A stretch of DNA of 64,000 nt from Geothrix sp. SG200 (GCF_022808935.1 NZ_JAKZFR010000006.1:124001-188000); one strand, 5' to 3'. Counted from the stretch's first letter, positions 51,640 through 61,863 are shown. The notes: generated by a model not told the origin, from the letters alone. Made by a program: numbers and translations.

Positions 51640-53418
51640 CTAGGCGGGGTAGGACTCGAGGACAGACTGGACCACGCGGCGCGACAGGCCGTGGTAGCCG
51701 GGGCTGGCGGCGGCGAAGATCTCGCGGGCCACGGCGCGGGTGCGGGCATGCTGTCCCAGGGCGCCGTAGAGGGGGCGGAGGTACTTCATCCGGCCCACGC
51801 GGCCCAGCACCTCGCGGATGCGGGGGAAGGCAGGCTCGTAGTCGGCGGCGGCGGCCAGGGTGAGCCACTCCACGAGGATCTCGTGGTTGCCGCGGCCCAT
51901 CAGCTTGAAGTGCGCGTCCAACCAGGCGCAGTCGGCCTGCGTGAGCTGGCGGGGCAGCTTCTGGAGGTAGACCAGCAGCTCGGCGGGCGTCCAGGCGGCG
52001 ATCTGGGCCTCCGTGGGGCGCTGGCCTCCAGCCCAGCCCTCGGCCAGGGCCGTGAGGCCGTCCAGCTGGGCGCTGTGGAACTGGGGGGCCGTGGCCGGCA
52101 TCCCGGGCTCATCCAGGTAGGCCTTGGCGTTCACGGCCGCCAGGGCGCCGGGCAGCTGCTCCTCGACGAAGGCGCAGAACTGTTCGGTGGTGATGGAGGT
52201 GAAGCGGAAGGCGTCCATGTAGTCGCGGAGGAAGCGGCCGAAGCGGTCCTCGCCCACATGCGCCTCCAGGGCGGCCACGAGGCGGGCGCCCTTCTCGTAG
52301 GGGATGCTCGAGAAGGCGTCGTCGGGATCGATGCCCTCCAGGTGCATGCGCAGCACCGTGAGGTGGGGCTCCTTCTTGAAGCGCTCCAGGCTATCCTCCA
52401 GGGCTTTCTGGCCCGTGGCCCAGCCCAGGGCCGCGGCGTCGTCGCCGTGGAGGGTGCGCAGGATCTTGCGCTCGGCCCAGACGGTGAAGCCCTCGTTCAG
52501 CCAGAAGTGCTCCATGCTGGCGTTGGTGACGAGGTTGCCGGTCCAGCTGTGGGCCAGCTCATGGGCCACCACGTCCACCAGGCTGCGGTCCCCCGCCAGC
52601 AGGGTGGGCGTGAGGAAGGTCATGCGCGGGTTCTCCATGCCGCCGTAGGGGAAGGAAGGCGGCAGCACGAGCATGTCGTAACGGTCCCAGGGGTAGGGCC
52701 CGAACAGGCCCTCCGCCTTGACGATCATCTCCTCCACGCCCGCGAACTCCCAGGCGGCGGAGGCCACGGTTTCGGGCTCGGCCCACACGCGGCTGCGGGG
52801 GCTCAGGTCCCGGGATTCCAGGCGCCCCACGGCCAGGGCCAGAAGGTAGGTGGGGATGGGCTGGGGCATGGTGAAGCGGAAGGTGTGGCGCCCGTCGCCG
52901 GTGGCCTCGTCGCCGTCCGGGCCCGCGGACATCACGGCGGTGAGGCCTTCGGGCACGGTGACCTCGGCCTGGTACGACACCCGGGCGATGGGCGTGTCCT
53001 GGCAGGGCACCATGGTGCGGGCGTGGATCTGCTGGCACTGGCTGAAGAGGTAGGGCGCCACCTTGCCCTCAGTCTGCTGCGGATCCAGCCACTGGAGGGC
53101 CATGGCGTCCGGGGCGGTCCGGTAGCGAACCGTCACTTCGCGGGTGCCGTCGGGCATGGTCACCCGCAGGCGACGGCCCAGGACGGAATCGGCCTCGCCC
53201 AGTTCCCAGGGGATGGGGCCCTGGCCCGGGACCTGCGCGCCGAGGATCTCCAGTCCCTTGGTGTCCAGGTCCAGGACGCCTGACACCGCCTCCCCGAATT
53301 CCAGGGCCACCTCGCCGTCGATGCGTTTCGCGGCGAAGTCCACGCCGAGCTTCAGGCGCAGCCGCCGGGCCCGGGGCTGGACGGAATCGTAGTACGAATG
53401 CGGATCAGGGCGGTGCAT
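51640..53418 (-). CDS. M1-family aminopeptidase (leukotriene A4 hydrolase-like)
   Basis: A 592-aa cytosolic-type aminopeptidase. The substrate motif GGMENPRMTF (from the classical GAMEN) and the zinc site HELAHSW at about 286-292 with the third ligand in NEGFTVW are intact, followed by the C-terminal helical domain of LTA4H-type enzymes. No signal peptide. It is upstream of the OPT gene in one apparent unit. GAGG precedes the ATG. A short palindrome at 53483-53500 separates it from the C69 gene upstream. Confidence 0.88.
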   Translation of the reverse strand: MHRPDPHSYYDSVQPRARRLRLKLGVDFAAKRIDGEVALEFGEAVSGVLDLDTKGLEILGAQVPGQGPIPWELGEADSVLGRRLRVTMPDGTREVTVRYRTAPDAMALQWLDPQQTEGKVAPYLFSQCQQIHARTMVPCQDTPIARVSYQAEVTVPEGLTAVMSAGPDGDEATGDGRHTFRFTMPQPIPTYLLALAVGRLESRDLSPRSRVWAEPETVASAAWEFAGVEEMIVKAEGLFGPYPWDRYDMLVLPPSFPYGGMENPRMTFLTPTLLAGDRSLVDVVAHELAHSWTGNLVTNASMEHFWLNEGFTVWAERKILRTLHGDDAAALGWATGQKALEDSLERFKKEPHLTVLRMHLEGIDPDDAFSSIPYEKGARLVAALEAHVGEDRFGRFLRDYMDAFRFTSITTEQFCAFVEEQLPGALAAVNAKAYLDEPGMPATAPQFHSAQLDGLTALAEGWAGGQRPTEAQIAAWTPAELLVYLQKLPRQLTQADCAWLDAHFKLMGRGNHEILVEWLTLAAAADYEPAFPRIREVLGRVGRMKYLRPLYGALGQHARTRAVAREIFAAASPGYHGLSRRVVQSVLESYPA

Positions 53419-53482
53419 GAAAACCTCGGGGAACCCGCCATCATCCCACAGGGCCCTGAACGGCAGACATCACAACTAGGAA

Positions 53483-53500
53483 GGCCCCGCGAGCGGGGCC
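53483..53500 (-). terminator. GC-rich hairpin between peptidase genes
   Basis: GGCCCCGC-GA-GCGGGGCC is a perfect 8-bp palindrome with a 2-nt loop between the C69 gene and the M1 gene. On the minus strand it is followed by TTCC only, so the U-tract is poor, but the location after the C69 stop suits a terminator or an attenuating hairpin. Confidence 0.6.
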
Positions 53501-53534
53501 TCCTATCCAAAAACCGAAGGGTTTCAGCCGGGGA

Positions 53535-55184
53535 TCACTCCTCGTCTGGAGCCAATCCCTCCACCTTCCGCATCTTGATGACGTCGCCGTGGTCCTTGAC
53601 GATGCAGCGCAGCCAATCCTCGGGGGCCTTGGGGTGGGTGACCTCGCCCTTCCCGTTGCGGACGTTGCCGTCCAGGTACTTCCAGATGAGGGATTCGCCC
53701 AGCTTCTTCCACCGGCCCATGAGCTCCTCGGACTGGTTGGCGGCGCGCTGGGTGAGGTAGGCCTGGGCCTGGGCGGGATCCTGCTTGTAGAGTTCCAGGG
53801 CCTTGCGGTCCACCTCGGCCTGGTCGGCCAGGTAGCGGCCTTCGAGCTCCTGCTGCACCTTCTGGATATCGACGATCATGTCGCTCCAGCGGGTGTAGGT
53901 GTAGTTGCTGACGAAGTTGAAGGTCCAGAACGCGCTGTCCCAGCTGAAGGAATCGAAGTTGCCCGTGCCGATGGCGAAGGCCTTGGGCGGGGCGGTGATG
54001 CCGCAGGAGATGGGCTGGTAGACCGTGGTGTAGGTGTCGTCCACGCCGAACCACAGCACACCGCCCACGGGGCCGGGCATCCAGCCGCGGGCCTGGCTCA
54101 CGAAGGAGAAGCCGGTCTGCTGGGTGCTGATGGCGCGCTCGTGGAGGTACTCCTGGCCGTCCACCTTCCAGGTCATGGGCCGCCAGCGGTAGGGCAGCTT
54201 GTAGGGTCCGGCGCCCACATCCTTGGTCATGTCGAACTCGGTGCCCTCGAAGTGGTCGCGCATGAGCTGCATGACGTCATGCACGCCCAGCTTCTGGTCG
54301 GGCTTGATGAAGAGTGGCATGGGCTTGGCGCCCTTCACGGCCTTCACGTAGTCGATGGAGAGGTTCTGGCTGGGCGCGGCGCGGCGGAACAGGCTCCACA
54401 CGCGGGCCTCGCAGGCGCGCAGGGCCCCGAAGGTGAGGGGCGCGTAGGTGTCGGCGAAGCTGAAGTCCTTGTCCGCCCCCTTGAAGTAGCCCTTCTCGCG
54501 GGCGAAGGGGATGAGGTCCTTGCTGTAGATGGCGGTGCTGGGATCGTTCAGGGGGAACTGGCGGATGCGGGACTGGTTGGCGTGGGCGCTGATGGTGCCG
54601 TCCGGAAGGTGGTAGGCCACCCACAGGGCGCCCGTCTGGCCCTTGCCCTTGCCGATCATCTCGAGGATCCAGACTTCGTTGGGATCCGCGATGGAGAAGC
54701 TCTCGCCCTCGGAGGCGTAGCCGTACTCCTCGGCCAGGCTGGTCATCACCTGGATGGCCTCGCGGGCGGTCTTCGCGCGCTCCAGCCCGATGTAGATGAG
54801 GCTGCCGTAGTCGATGATGCCGCTGGGGACCTGCAGTTCCTTGCGCCCGCCGAAGGTGGTCTCCGCGATGGTGACCTGGTGCTCGTTCATGTTGCCGACG
54901 CGGGTGTAGGTCACGGGGGCTTCGGGGATGCTGCCCAGCACCTTGCCTGTATCGAAGGTGAAGCCGCTGTCCCACTCCCGGATCACACGCACCTCGCCGG
55001 GACTGTGCTTCCCGCCGGGCTTGAAGTAGAGCTCGCCGTAGAGCGTGTGGCTGTCGGCGGCATAGGTGATCATCGTCGACCCATCCTTGGTCGCGCCCTT
55101 GGTCACGAGCAGGTTGGTGCAGGCGTCCAGGGCCGCGCCGGCGGTCAGGAGGGTGGCGAGGAGGACGAGGGGGCGGATGCGCAT
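53535..55184 (-). CDS. secreted C69-family dipeptidase
   Basis: A 549-aa N-terminal-nucleophile peptidase. The signal peptide (about 1-21) ends just before ACTNLLV; in this family the Cys after removal of the leader is the nucleophile. The following KDGSTMITYAADSHT and NQSRIRQFPLND segments fit the family, as does the length. It probably cleaves dipeptides in the periplasm. AAAAGGATC precedes ATG 55184; the longer reading runs into the M13 gene frame and is not real. Confidence 0.85.
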   Translation of the reverse strand: MRIRPLVLLATLLTAGAALDACTNLLVTKGATKDGSTMITYAADSHTLYGELYFKPGGKHSPGEVRVIREWDSGFTFDTGKVLGSIPEAPVTYTRVGNMNEHQVTIAETTFGGRKELQVPSGIIDYGSLIYIGLERAKTAREAIQVMTSLAEEYGYASEGESFSIADPNEVWILEMIGKGKGQTGALWVAYHLPDGTISAHANQSRIRQFPLNDPSTAIYSKDLIPFAREKGYFKGADKDFSFADTYAPLTFGALRACEARVWSLFRRAAPSQNLSIDYVKAVKGAKPMPLFIKPDQKLGVHDVMQLMRDHFEGTEFDMTKDVGAGPYKLPYRWRPMTWKVDGQEYLHERAISTQQTGFSFVSQARGWMPGPVGGVLWFGVDDTYTTVYQPISCGITAPPKAFAIGTGNFDSFSWDSAFWTFNFVSNYTYTRWSDMIVDIQKVQQELEGRYLADQAEVDRKALELYKQDPAQAQAYLTQRAANQSEELMGRWKKLGESLIWKYLDGNVRNGKGEVTHPKAPEDWLRCIVKDHGDVIKMRKVEGLAPDEE

Positions 55185-55219
55185 GGAGATCCTTTTGAAA
55201 TCGGGGCGAAAGGGCGATG

Positions 55220-57244
55220 CTACCAGATGGCCGGCCGGTCCTTCTCGGGCCGCTTCATGGGGTCGCCATCCTGGCAGCCGAAGGCCTCGTAGAACTCCGG
55301 CAGGTTGGAGAGCGGGCCGTTCACGCGGAACTTCGCCGGGCTGTGGGGATCGGTGACGGCTCGGAGGCGGGTGGCTTCCTCGCGGGTGAGGGTGCGCCAG
55401 GTCTCGGCGTAGCCCAGGAAGAACCGCTGTCCGGGAGTGAAACCCTCGATCTTTCCAACCGGGGGCTTGCCCTTCTGGCTCAATTTCCATGCGTCCCACG
55501 CGAGCTTGAGCCCGCCCAGGTCGGCGATGTTCTCGCCCAGCGTGAGCTTTCCGTTCAGATGGAGGCCGGGCAGGGGCTCGAAGGCGTCGAACTGCTTCAC
55601 CACCAGCTCGGCGCGCTCGTTGTAGGCCTTTTCGTCTGCGGGGGTCCACCAGCTCTTGAGGTTGCCGTCGGCGTCGAACTGGCGGCCCTCGTCGTCGAAG
55701 CCGTGGGTCATCTCGTGGCCGATGGTGGCGCCGATGTTCCCGTAGTTCACGGCGTCATCGGCCGTGGCGTCGAAGTAGGGGGGCTGGAGGATGCCAGCGG
55801 GGAACACGATCTCGTTCATGGTGGGGCTGTAGTAGGCGTTGTTGGTCTGGGGCGTCATGCTCCACTCGTTGCGGTCGATGGGACCGCCGAGCTTCGCCAG
55901 GCGCCGCTGGAACTCGAAGCGGCGGGCCTCCAGGAGGTTGAGCACGTACGGCTGCCGCTTGACCTCGAGCTGAGTGTAGTCGCGCCAGACATCCGGATAG
56001 CCGATCTTCACCCGCATGGCCGCCAGCTTCTGGCGGGCCTTGGCCTTGGTGGGGCCGCTCATCCAGGCAAGGCCGTCGATGCGGGCCTTCAGCGCCGTGC
56101 GGAGGTTCTCCACCATCTCCAGCACCTTGGCCTTGCTGCTGGCGGGGAAGGCGCGCTGGACGTAGAGCTTGCCGAGGGCTTCGCCCAGGCCGCGGTCGGC
56201 GGCGAACATCACGCGCTTCCAGCGGGGATGCTGGGCGGTGGTGCCCTGCAGCTTCGTGCCGTAGAAGGCGAAGGATGCCTGCTCGAAGGCCTTGGGCAGG
56301 CCCGAGGCGGCATCGTTGAGAAGCGTCCAGCGCAGGTACGTGCGCCACTGGTCGGCGGGAACCTCCTGGATCATGCGGCCAAGCTCGGCCATGAAGGCGG
56401 GCTGGCGCACCACGAAGCGGTCCGGGGCGGGGACTGCCAGGCCCTTCAGGTAGAGCTCCGTGGGGAAACCGGGCGCGGCGGCCTTGAGCTGGGCGGGCGT
56501 CATGGCGTGGTAGACGGTGTTGGGATCCCGCTGTTCCACCCGGGTCATGCTGGCCTTGGCGAGGCGCGTCTCCAGGTCGAGGATGCGGTCGGCATCCCCG
56601 GCCTGGAAGCCGGCCATGGTCATCATCTTCGCGACATGGGCGCGGTAGGCGGCAAGGAGCTCCTTCGACTTGGGATCGTTCTTCAGGTAGTAGTCCCGGT
56701 CCGGAAGACCGAGGCCGCCCTGGGCCAGCACCATGGAATAGCGGCTGCTCTCCTTGTCATCCTGCTCGACACCGACATAGAAGCCGGCGAAGGCGCCCAG
56801 CCGGTGGAGGTCCGCCAGCACGGCCACCAGGGAGGCCGAGTCCTTCACGCCGTCGATGCGCGCGAACAGCGGAGCGAGGGGCTTGAGCCCCGCAGCCTCG
56901 ATGCCCGCCTCGTCCATGCCGCTGGCGTAGAAGTCCCCGACCTTCCGGGTCTCGGAACCCGGGGCGGCCTTGGCGGCCGCCGCGGATTCCATGATCTCCC
57001 GCAGGATCTGGTGGGTCCGGGTGTCGATCTCCTGGTCCACGCCGTAGCGCTCGTATTCGGCGGGGATGGCCGTGTGCTTGGCCCATCCGCCCACGGCGTA
57101 CTGGAAGAAGTCCTGGCAGGGCTTCACGGTGGGGTCGAGGTTCGCCGGGTTGAAGCCCTTGTAGGCCACCTGGGCGGAGAGCGGCGCCATCAGCGCCAGG
57201 ACGAGGCATGCGGATCGAGTCTTCAAGTCGTTTTCCTTTTTCAT
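55220..57244 (-). CDS. secreted M13-family endopeptidase (neprilysin-like) 1
   Basis: A 674-aa zinc endopeptidase. After a signal peptide (about 7-24) comes the M13_N domain (about 40-420, NPANLDPTVKPCQDFFQYAVGGW). The catalytic part has NAYYSPTMNEIVFPAGIL, then the zinc site HEMTHGFDDEG at about 510 and the third ligand in LGENIADLGG. It cuts peptides outside the cytoplasm. ATG 57244 and TTG 57226 are both possible starts; the latter has AAGGAA before it. It is 31 bp downstream of a second M13 gene, close to a tandem duplication. Confidence 0.92.
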   Translation of the reverse strand: MKKENDLKTRSACLVLALMAPLSAQVAYKGFNPANLDPTVKPCQDFFQYAVGGWAKHTAIPAEYERYGVDQEIDTRTHQILREIMESAAAAKAAPGSETRKVGDFYASGMDEAGIEAAGLKPLAPLFARIDGVKDSASLVAVLADLHRLGAFAGFYVGVEQDDKESSRYSMVLAQGGLGLPDRDYYLKNDPKSKELLAAYRAHVAKMMTMAGFQAGDADRILDLETRLAKASMTRVEQRDPNTVYHAMTPAQLKAAAPGFPTELYLKGLAVPAPDRFVVRQPAFMAELGRMIQEVPADQWRTYLRWTLLNDAASGLPKAFEQASFAFYGTKLQGTTAQHPRWKRVMFAADRGLGEALGKLYVQRAFPASSKAKVLEMVENLRTALKARIDGLAWMSGPTKAKARQKLAAMRVKIGYPDVWRDYTQLEVKRQPYVLNLLEARRFEFQRRLAKLGGPIDRNEWSMTPQTNNAYYSPTMNEIVFPAGILQPPYFDATADDAVNYGNIGATIGHEMTHGFDDEGRQFDADGNLKSWWTPADEKAYNERAELVVKQFDAFEPLPGLHLNGKLTLGENIADLGGLKLAWDAWKLSQKGKPPVGKIEGFTPGQRFFLGYAETWRTLTREEATRLRAVTDPHSPAKFRVNGPLSNLPEFYEAFGCQDGDPMKRPEKDRPAIW

Positions 57245-57275
57245 CTCCGGAAGGCGCAGCCTTCCGGAGCAGGGA

Positions 57276-59300
57276 TCACCAGATGGCCGGCCGCACCTTG
57301 ACGTCCCGCTTCATGGGCTGGCCGTCGGTGCAGGAGAAGGCGTCGTAGAACTCCGGCAGGTTGGACAGGGGGCCGATGACGCGCTCACGGCCGGGGCTGT
57401 GGGGATCGGTCTTGAGGCGCACGGAGAGGGCCGCCTCGCGGATGTGGTTGCGCCACACGGCCGCGGCGCCCAGGAAGAAGCGCTGGGGGCCCGTGAAGCC
57501 GTCGATGGGCGCCGGGGCGGGCTTGCCCTTGAGGCTGTTCTGGTAGGCCGCGAAGGCGATCTTCAGGCCGCCGATGTCGGCGATGTTCTCGCCCAGGGTG
57601 AGCTTGCCGTTGACGTGCTCGCCCTTGATGGGCTCGTAGGCGTCGTACTGCTTCACCACCAGGTCGGTGCGGGACTGGTAGGCCTTCTTGTCCGCCTCGG
57701 TCCACCAGTTCTTGAGGTTGCCTTCCGCGTCGAACTGGCTGCCGCTGTCGTCGAAGCCATGGGTCATCTCGTGTCCGATGACGTAGCCCAGGGCGCCGTA
57801 GTTCACGGCATCGTCTGCCTTGGCGTCGAAGAAGGGCGGCTGGAGGATGCCTGCGGGGAACACGATCTCGTTCATGGTGGGGCTGTAGTAGGCGTTCACG
57901 GTGGGGGGCGTCATGCCCCACTCGGTGCGGTCGATGGGTTTGCCGAGCTTGGCCAGGTTCTCGTGGACCCGGAAGGCGGCGGCGCGGCGCACGTTGCCGA
58001 AGAAGTCGTCGCGCTTCACGTCGAAGGCATAGGTCTTCCACTTGTCGGGATAGCCGATCTTCACGCCGAAGGCGTTGAGCTTCGTGAGGGCCTGCTGCTT
58101 GGTTTCGGGACTCATCCAGTCCAGGTTCGCGATGCGCTCGCGCAAGGCGACGCGGAGGTTCTCCACCAGCTCCAGGACCTTCTTCTTGGATTCGGGGGGG
58201 AACGCCACCTTCACGTAGAGCTGGCCCAGGGCCTCGCCCAGGGTGCCGTCCGTCATGGCCTCGATGCGCTTGGCGCGGGGCTCCTGCTCGGGCGTGCCGT
58301 TCAGGACCTTGCCGCGGAAGGCGAAAGCCTCCTCGCCGAAGGCCTTGGGCAGCAGGCTGGCGGTGGCGCTGAGGGCGTGCCAGCGCAGGTAGGTGCGCCA
58401 CTGGGGCGCGGGCACGTCCGAGGCCAGCTTGCCGAAGGCCTGGAAGAAGGAGGGCTGGCTGAGGTTCAGGTCAGCCAGCTTGACGCCGCGGGCCGCGAAG
58501 TAGGCCTTCCAGTCGAAGCCGGGAGCTTCAGTCGCCAGCTGGTCGAGGGTCCGCTTGTTGTACGTCTTCTGGGGGTTCCGCAGCTCCACGCGGGTCCACT
58601 GGGCCTGGGCCAGGCGGGTCTCCAGATCCAGCACCACCTTGGCGCGGACCCGGGCGAGGTCCGGCGCGTCGCCCGCCAGCTCCAGCATCTTGGCGATGTG
58701 GGCCTCGTACTTGGCGCGGATGTCCCGGCTGCGGGTGTCGTCCTTCAGGTAGTAGTCGCGGTCGGGCAGGCCCGTGCCGCCCTGGCCCAGGTAGCCCAGG
58801 TAATGGGTGGACGCCTTTGCGTCCTGCCGCACGTAGAAGCCGAAGCCGCCGGGCAGACCCTGGCTGTGCAGCTTCGCCAAGAGGGCCGGGAGGTGCTTCG
58901 TGTCCTTGAGGCCCTCGATGGTGGCGAAGATGGGCTTCATGGGCGCCAGGCCGCGCGTCTCGATGGCGCCCTCGTTCATGCCGGAAGCGTAGAAATCGCC
59001 CACCTTCTGCTGGACACTGCCCTTGGCCCAGGTGGTCTTCGCGCTGGTCTCGTTGAGGATCTTCTGGAGGATGGCCCGGTTTCGCTCGCTCAGTTCCTCC
59101 ATGGCGCCGTAGCGGGACTTGTCCGCCGGCAGGCTGTGGGACTTGAGCCAGCCGCCGTTGGCGAACCGGTAGAAGTCGTCGCAGGGCTTCACGGTGGTGT
59201 CCAGGTTGGCGGGATCGACGCCGGGCTTGGGCTGGGCCACCAGGGAGAGGGCCGCAAGGCCCAGGCAGAGGCCAAGGGAGGCGCGCAGAGAGGAAGCCAT
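57276..59300 (-). CDS. secreted M13-family endopeptidase (neprilysin-like) 2
   Basis: A 674-aa zinc endopeptidase with signal peptide (about 1-23) and the same build as its downstream neighbour: M13_N domain (NLDTTVKPCDDFYRFANGGW), NAYYSPTMNEIVFPAGIL, HEMTHGFDDSG at about 510 and LGENIADIGG. The two proteins have the same length and match strongly throughout, so they arose by tandem duplication, but they differ enough to have separate substrates. GAGG lies before ATG 59300; the much longer reading upstream of it belongs to other genes' frames. Confidence 0.92.
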   Translation of the reverse strand: MASSLRASLGLCLGLAALSLVAQPKPGVDPANLDTTVKPCDDFYRFANGGWLKSHSLPADKSRYGAMEELSERNRAILQKILNETSAKTTWAKGSVQQKVGDFYASGMNEGAIETRGLAPMKPIFATIEGLKDTKHLPALLAKLHSQGLPGGFGFYVRQDAKASTHYLGYLGQGGTGLPDRDYYLKDDTRSRDIRAKYEAHIAKMLELAGDAPDLARVRAKVVLDLETRLAQAQWTRVELRNPQKTYNKRTLDQLATEAPGFDWKAYFAARGVKLADLNLSQPSFFQAFGKLASDVPAPQWRTYLRWHALSATASLLPKAFGEEAFAFRGKVLNGTPEQEPRAKRIEAMTDGTLGEALGQLYVKVAFPPESKKKVLELVENLRVALRERIANLDWMSPETKQQALTKLNAFGVKIGYPDKWKTYAFDVKRDDFFGNVRRAAAFRVHENLAKLGKPIDRTEWGMTPPTVNAYYSPTMNEIVFPAGILQPPFFDAKADDAVNYGALGYVIGHEMTHGFDDSGSQFDAEGNLKNWWTEADKKAYQSRTDLVVKQYDAYEPIKGEHVNGKLTLGENIADIGGLKIAFAAYQNSLKGKPAPAPIDGFTGPQRFFLGAAAVWRNHIREAALSVRLKTDPHSPGRERVIGPLSNLPEFYDAFSCTDGQPMKRDVKVRPAIW

Positions 59301-59332
59301 GAATAACCTCGTAAGTTGAGGGTAAAAGCCTA

Positions 59333-59794
59333 TCAGGAAGAATTCCGAAGTGATATATGCACCACTTTCTGCAGTTCGGCATGGATGGCACCGTCGGTGT
59401 CCCGCCATTCCACGGGATAGGTGCGGTCCACCTTGGGCTGGTCCTGGAGGAGGCGGCGGATCTCCGCCAGCTCCTCCTCGTCGATCCGGAAGGTGGCGGA
59501 CAGGAGGCTCCGGCCCGGCTTGCGGAAGCGAATGGAGGCGGCCTTGTCCCACACCACGTAGTCCGGCCCGAGCCGGTGGATCAGCATGAGCATGTAGATG
59601 GGATCCGCCCCGGCGTAGAGGCTGCCGCCGAAGATGGTGCCCACGTAGTTCCGGGTCCGCCAGGAGAGGGGCAGGCGCACGCGGACTTGGGACCAGTCCG
59701 AGGCGATGAAGGTCACCCGAGCCCCTGTGCCCCGGTAGCAGGGCCAGAAGTTGAATACCCAGCGGAAGAGGCGGGTGCGGAGGGATTCGCGCAA
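59333..59794 (-). CDS. DUF4442/hotdog-fold thioesterase-like protein
   Basis: A 153-aa protein of the hotdog-fold group. The pattern ARVTFIASDWSQVRVRLPLSWRTRNYVGTIFGGSLYAGADPIYMLMLIHRLG matches DUF4442/PaaI-like thioesterases, with Gly-Gly and the helix after it. The end is unusual in its HISLRNSS tail. The start is TTG (MRESLRTRLFRWVFNF), preceded by the stop of glpX. It may hydrolyse an acyl-CoA. It lies 32 bp upstream of the M13 gene, with the stop close to its leader. Confidence 0.78.
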   Translation of the reverse strand: MRESLRTRLFRWVFNFWPCYRGTGARVTFIASDWSQVRVRLPLSWRTRNYVGTIFGGSLYAGADPIYMLMLIHRLGPDYVVWDKAASIRFRKPGRSLLSATFRIDEEELAEIRRLLQDQPKVDRTYPVEWRDTDGAIHAELQKVVHISLRNSS

Positions 59795-59809
59795 GAGATT
59801 CCGGGAAGG

Positions 59810-60790
59810 CTAGAAGCGGACCGTGACCTTCTCGCCTTCCTTCATGTGCACGGTGTCGATGAAGTGCACCTTCCGGTCCTGGTAGGTGAGCACCAGGCTC
59901 TGGGTGCGGACGCCATGGCCGAAGTGGAGCACGCCCTTCAGGAGGTTCCCGTGGGTGACGCCGCAGGCGGCGAACACGATCTGCTTGCCCGGGCAGAGGT
60001 CGTCTGTGAAGTAGATTCGGTTGAAATCCACGCCCATGGCCTCGGCCTTCTCGCGGCTGGCGGTGTTGGTGTCCACCTTGAGGCGGCCCTGGATCTCGCC
60101 GTTGAGGCACTTGAGGGCGGCGGCGGAGAGCACGCCTTCGGGCGCCCCACCGGTGCCCATGACCGCGTGGATGCCCGTGCCGCTGACGGCGGCGCTGATG
60201 GCGGCGCTGAGGTCGCCATCGCCGATGAGCTGGATGCGGGCCCCGGCCTTGCGGATGTCGGCGATGAGCTGGACGTGGCGCTCCCGGTCGAGCACCGTGA
60301 CGGTGATCTCCTCGACCTTGCGGTCCAGGGACTTCGCGATGATCTCCAGGTTCTCCTGCACGGGGGCGTTGAGGCTCACCTTGCCCTTGGCGGCGGGCCC
60401 CACGACCAGCTTCTCCATGTAGAGGTCCGGGGCGTGCAGCAGGCCGCCCTTCTCCGTGGCCGCCAGCACGGCGATGGCGTTGGGGGCGCCGGTGGCGCAG
60501 AGGTTCGTGCCTTCCAGGGGATCCACGGCGATGTCCACCGCCGGGTGGTCCCCGTCCATGTCCGCCCCCATCCCCACCTTCTCGCCGATGAAGAGCATGG
60601 GGGCCTCGTCCCGCTCGCCCTCGCCGATGACGATGGTGCCGTCCATGCGGACGGTCTCCATGGCGTGGCGCATGGCCTCCACTGCCAGCTGGTCGCTGTA
60701 CTTCCGCCGGCCGTGGCCGACGGAGGAAGCGCAGGCGATGGCGGCCTGTTCGACCACGCGCAGGAATTCGAGGGACAGGGTCTGTTCCAT
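59810..60790 (-). CDS. glpX: fructose-1,6-bisphosphatase class II
   Basis: A 326-aa gluconeogenic phosphatase. It has [39 protein letters not shown] and [18 protein letters not shown], all diagnostic for GlpX. It acts in the cytoplasm on fructose 1,6-bisphosphate. GGAG lies before the ATG. It is followed by the thioesterase-like gene 15 bp downstream. The cutA gene upstream is in the same direction. Confidence 0.96.
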   Translation of the reverse strand: MEQTLSLEFLRVVEQAAIACASSVGHGRRKYSDQLAVEAMRHAMETVRMDGTIVIGEGERDEAPMLFIGEKVGMGADMDGDHPAVDIAVDPLEGTNLCATGAPNAIAVLAATEKGGLLHAPDLYMEKLVVGPAAKGKVSLNAPVQENLEIIAKSLDRKVEEITVTVLDRERHVQLIADIRKAGARIQLIGDGDLSAAISAAVSGTGIHAVMGTGGAPEGVLSAAALKCLNGEIQGRLKVDTNTASREKAEAMGVDFNRIYFTDDLCPGKQIVFAACGVTHGNLLKGVLHFGHGVRTQSLVLTYQDRKVHFIDTVHMKEGEKVTVRF

Positions 60791-60821
60791 GGGGGGCTCC
60801 GGATGGGCGGGTCGGATGGGC

Positions 60822-61148
60822 TCAGGCGAGCCGGTTCACGCTCTGATGGATCCAGTCGAGGAAGCCCTCGGACCCGGCTTCCACGGGAAACATCAGGATC
60901 TCCGGGACTTCGTAGGTGTGGAGGTCCGAGATCACTTCCGACACCTGGGGGAAGAATTCCCGGGTGGTCTTGATGATGAGCATCACCTCTTCGTCGAGGT
61001 GGGTTTCGCCCTTGAAGTAGTAGTAGCTCTTGATGCTGGGGACGATGTTCACGCAGGCGGCATAGGCCTGATCCACCAGGGCCGCGGCAATGGTCAGAGC
61101 TGTCTCCTCGCTGCCGCAGGTGGTCATGATGGTGCAGGCGTCGCTCAT
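60822..61148 (-). CDS. cutA: CutA1 divalent-ion tolerance protein
   Basis: A 108-aa trimeric CutA1 protein. The start [47 protein letters not shown] and the [25 protein letters not shown] end match the family throughout. Linked to metal tolerance, though its molecular job is unclear. ATG 61148 gives the standard length; the longer reading is not supported. It is upstream of glpX by 31 bp. Confidence 0.92.
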   Translation of the reverse strand: MSDACTIMTTCGSEETALTIAAALVDQAYAACVNIVPSIKSYYYFKGETHLDEEVMLIIKTTREFFPQVSEVISDLHTYEVPEILMFPVEAGSEGFLDWIHQSVNRLA

Positions 61149-61333
61149 CGGGTGGACTCCCCGCCCGGCGGGCGGAACCCGCCATTGTATCGTGCCGGCA
61201 GGGGCGCCGTTGATCACGAAGCTCGGAGGTGGATCGCGACGGCACCTGCGTGGTCTGACCACGGTGGTGCGGAGGTCGGGAGCGATATCCGTTGGGGGAC
61301 CATCGGTTGGGGAGGCTGCGGAATGGCTCACGG

Positions 61334-61673
61334 GGAGGTGGGCCGCTTACCCTTCTGACGATTCGGCTCACCCGGACTTCGGATTCGAACCGCGTCTGGC
61401 TGTGCCAGCCGTGGGTCTAGTTTGGAGGTCGGCCAGTCTCCGTATTCGGCGCCGACCCACCAGGACGCGGATTCGAACGCACCCGGCTTCGCCGTGTGCC
61501 GGTCTTTCTCCGGCGCGACATTTAGTCGCGCCTCCGAAATCCCACTCGGAGGTGGGCCGCTTACCCTTCCGAGGTTTCGACGCACCCGAGCCCCGGATTC
61601 GAACCGCGCCTGGCTGCGCCAGCCGCCGGTTCCGCTTCGGCGTGCCATCTAGGCACGCCTCGGGCGGTCCCAC

Positions 61674-61680
<7 letters not shown>
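61334..61680. repeat. structured repeat pair beside tRNA-Pro
   Basis: Two partial copies of one unit. A 22-nt word (GGAGGTGGGCCGCTTACCCT and two more bases) occurs at 61334-61355 and 61548-61569. A 31-nt word starting GGATTCGAACCGCG and containing CTGGCTG-GCCAG occurs at 61381-61411 and 61595-61625 with two differences. Both copies also carry a hairpin: GCGCGAC-ATTTA-GTCGCGC at 61513-61531 and GCGTGCC-ATCTA-GGCACGC at 61640-61658, where both changed positions are compensated on the opposite arm. GGATTCGAAC words resemble an inverted tRNA T-arm. No protein gene is supported in 61149-61738. Confidence 0.75.
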
Positions 61681-61816
<136 letters not shown>

Positions 61817-61863
61817 CGAAGGTTTGACTCTACTGGAAACGGGCGGGGCCGTCCAGCCCGGGA

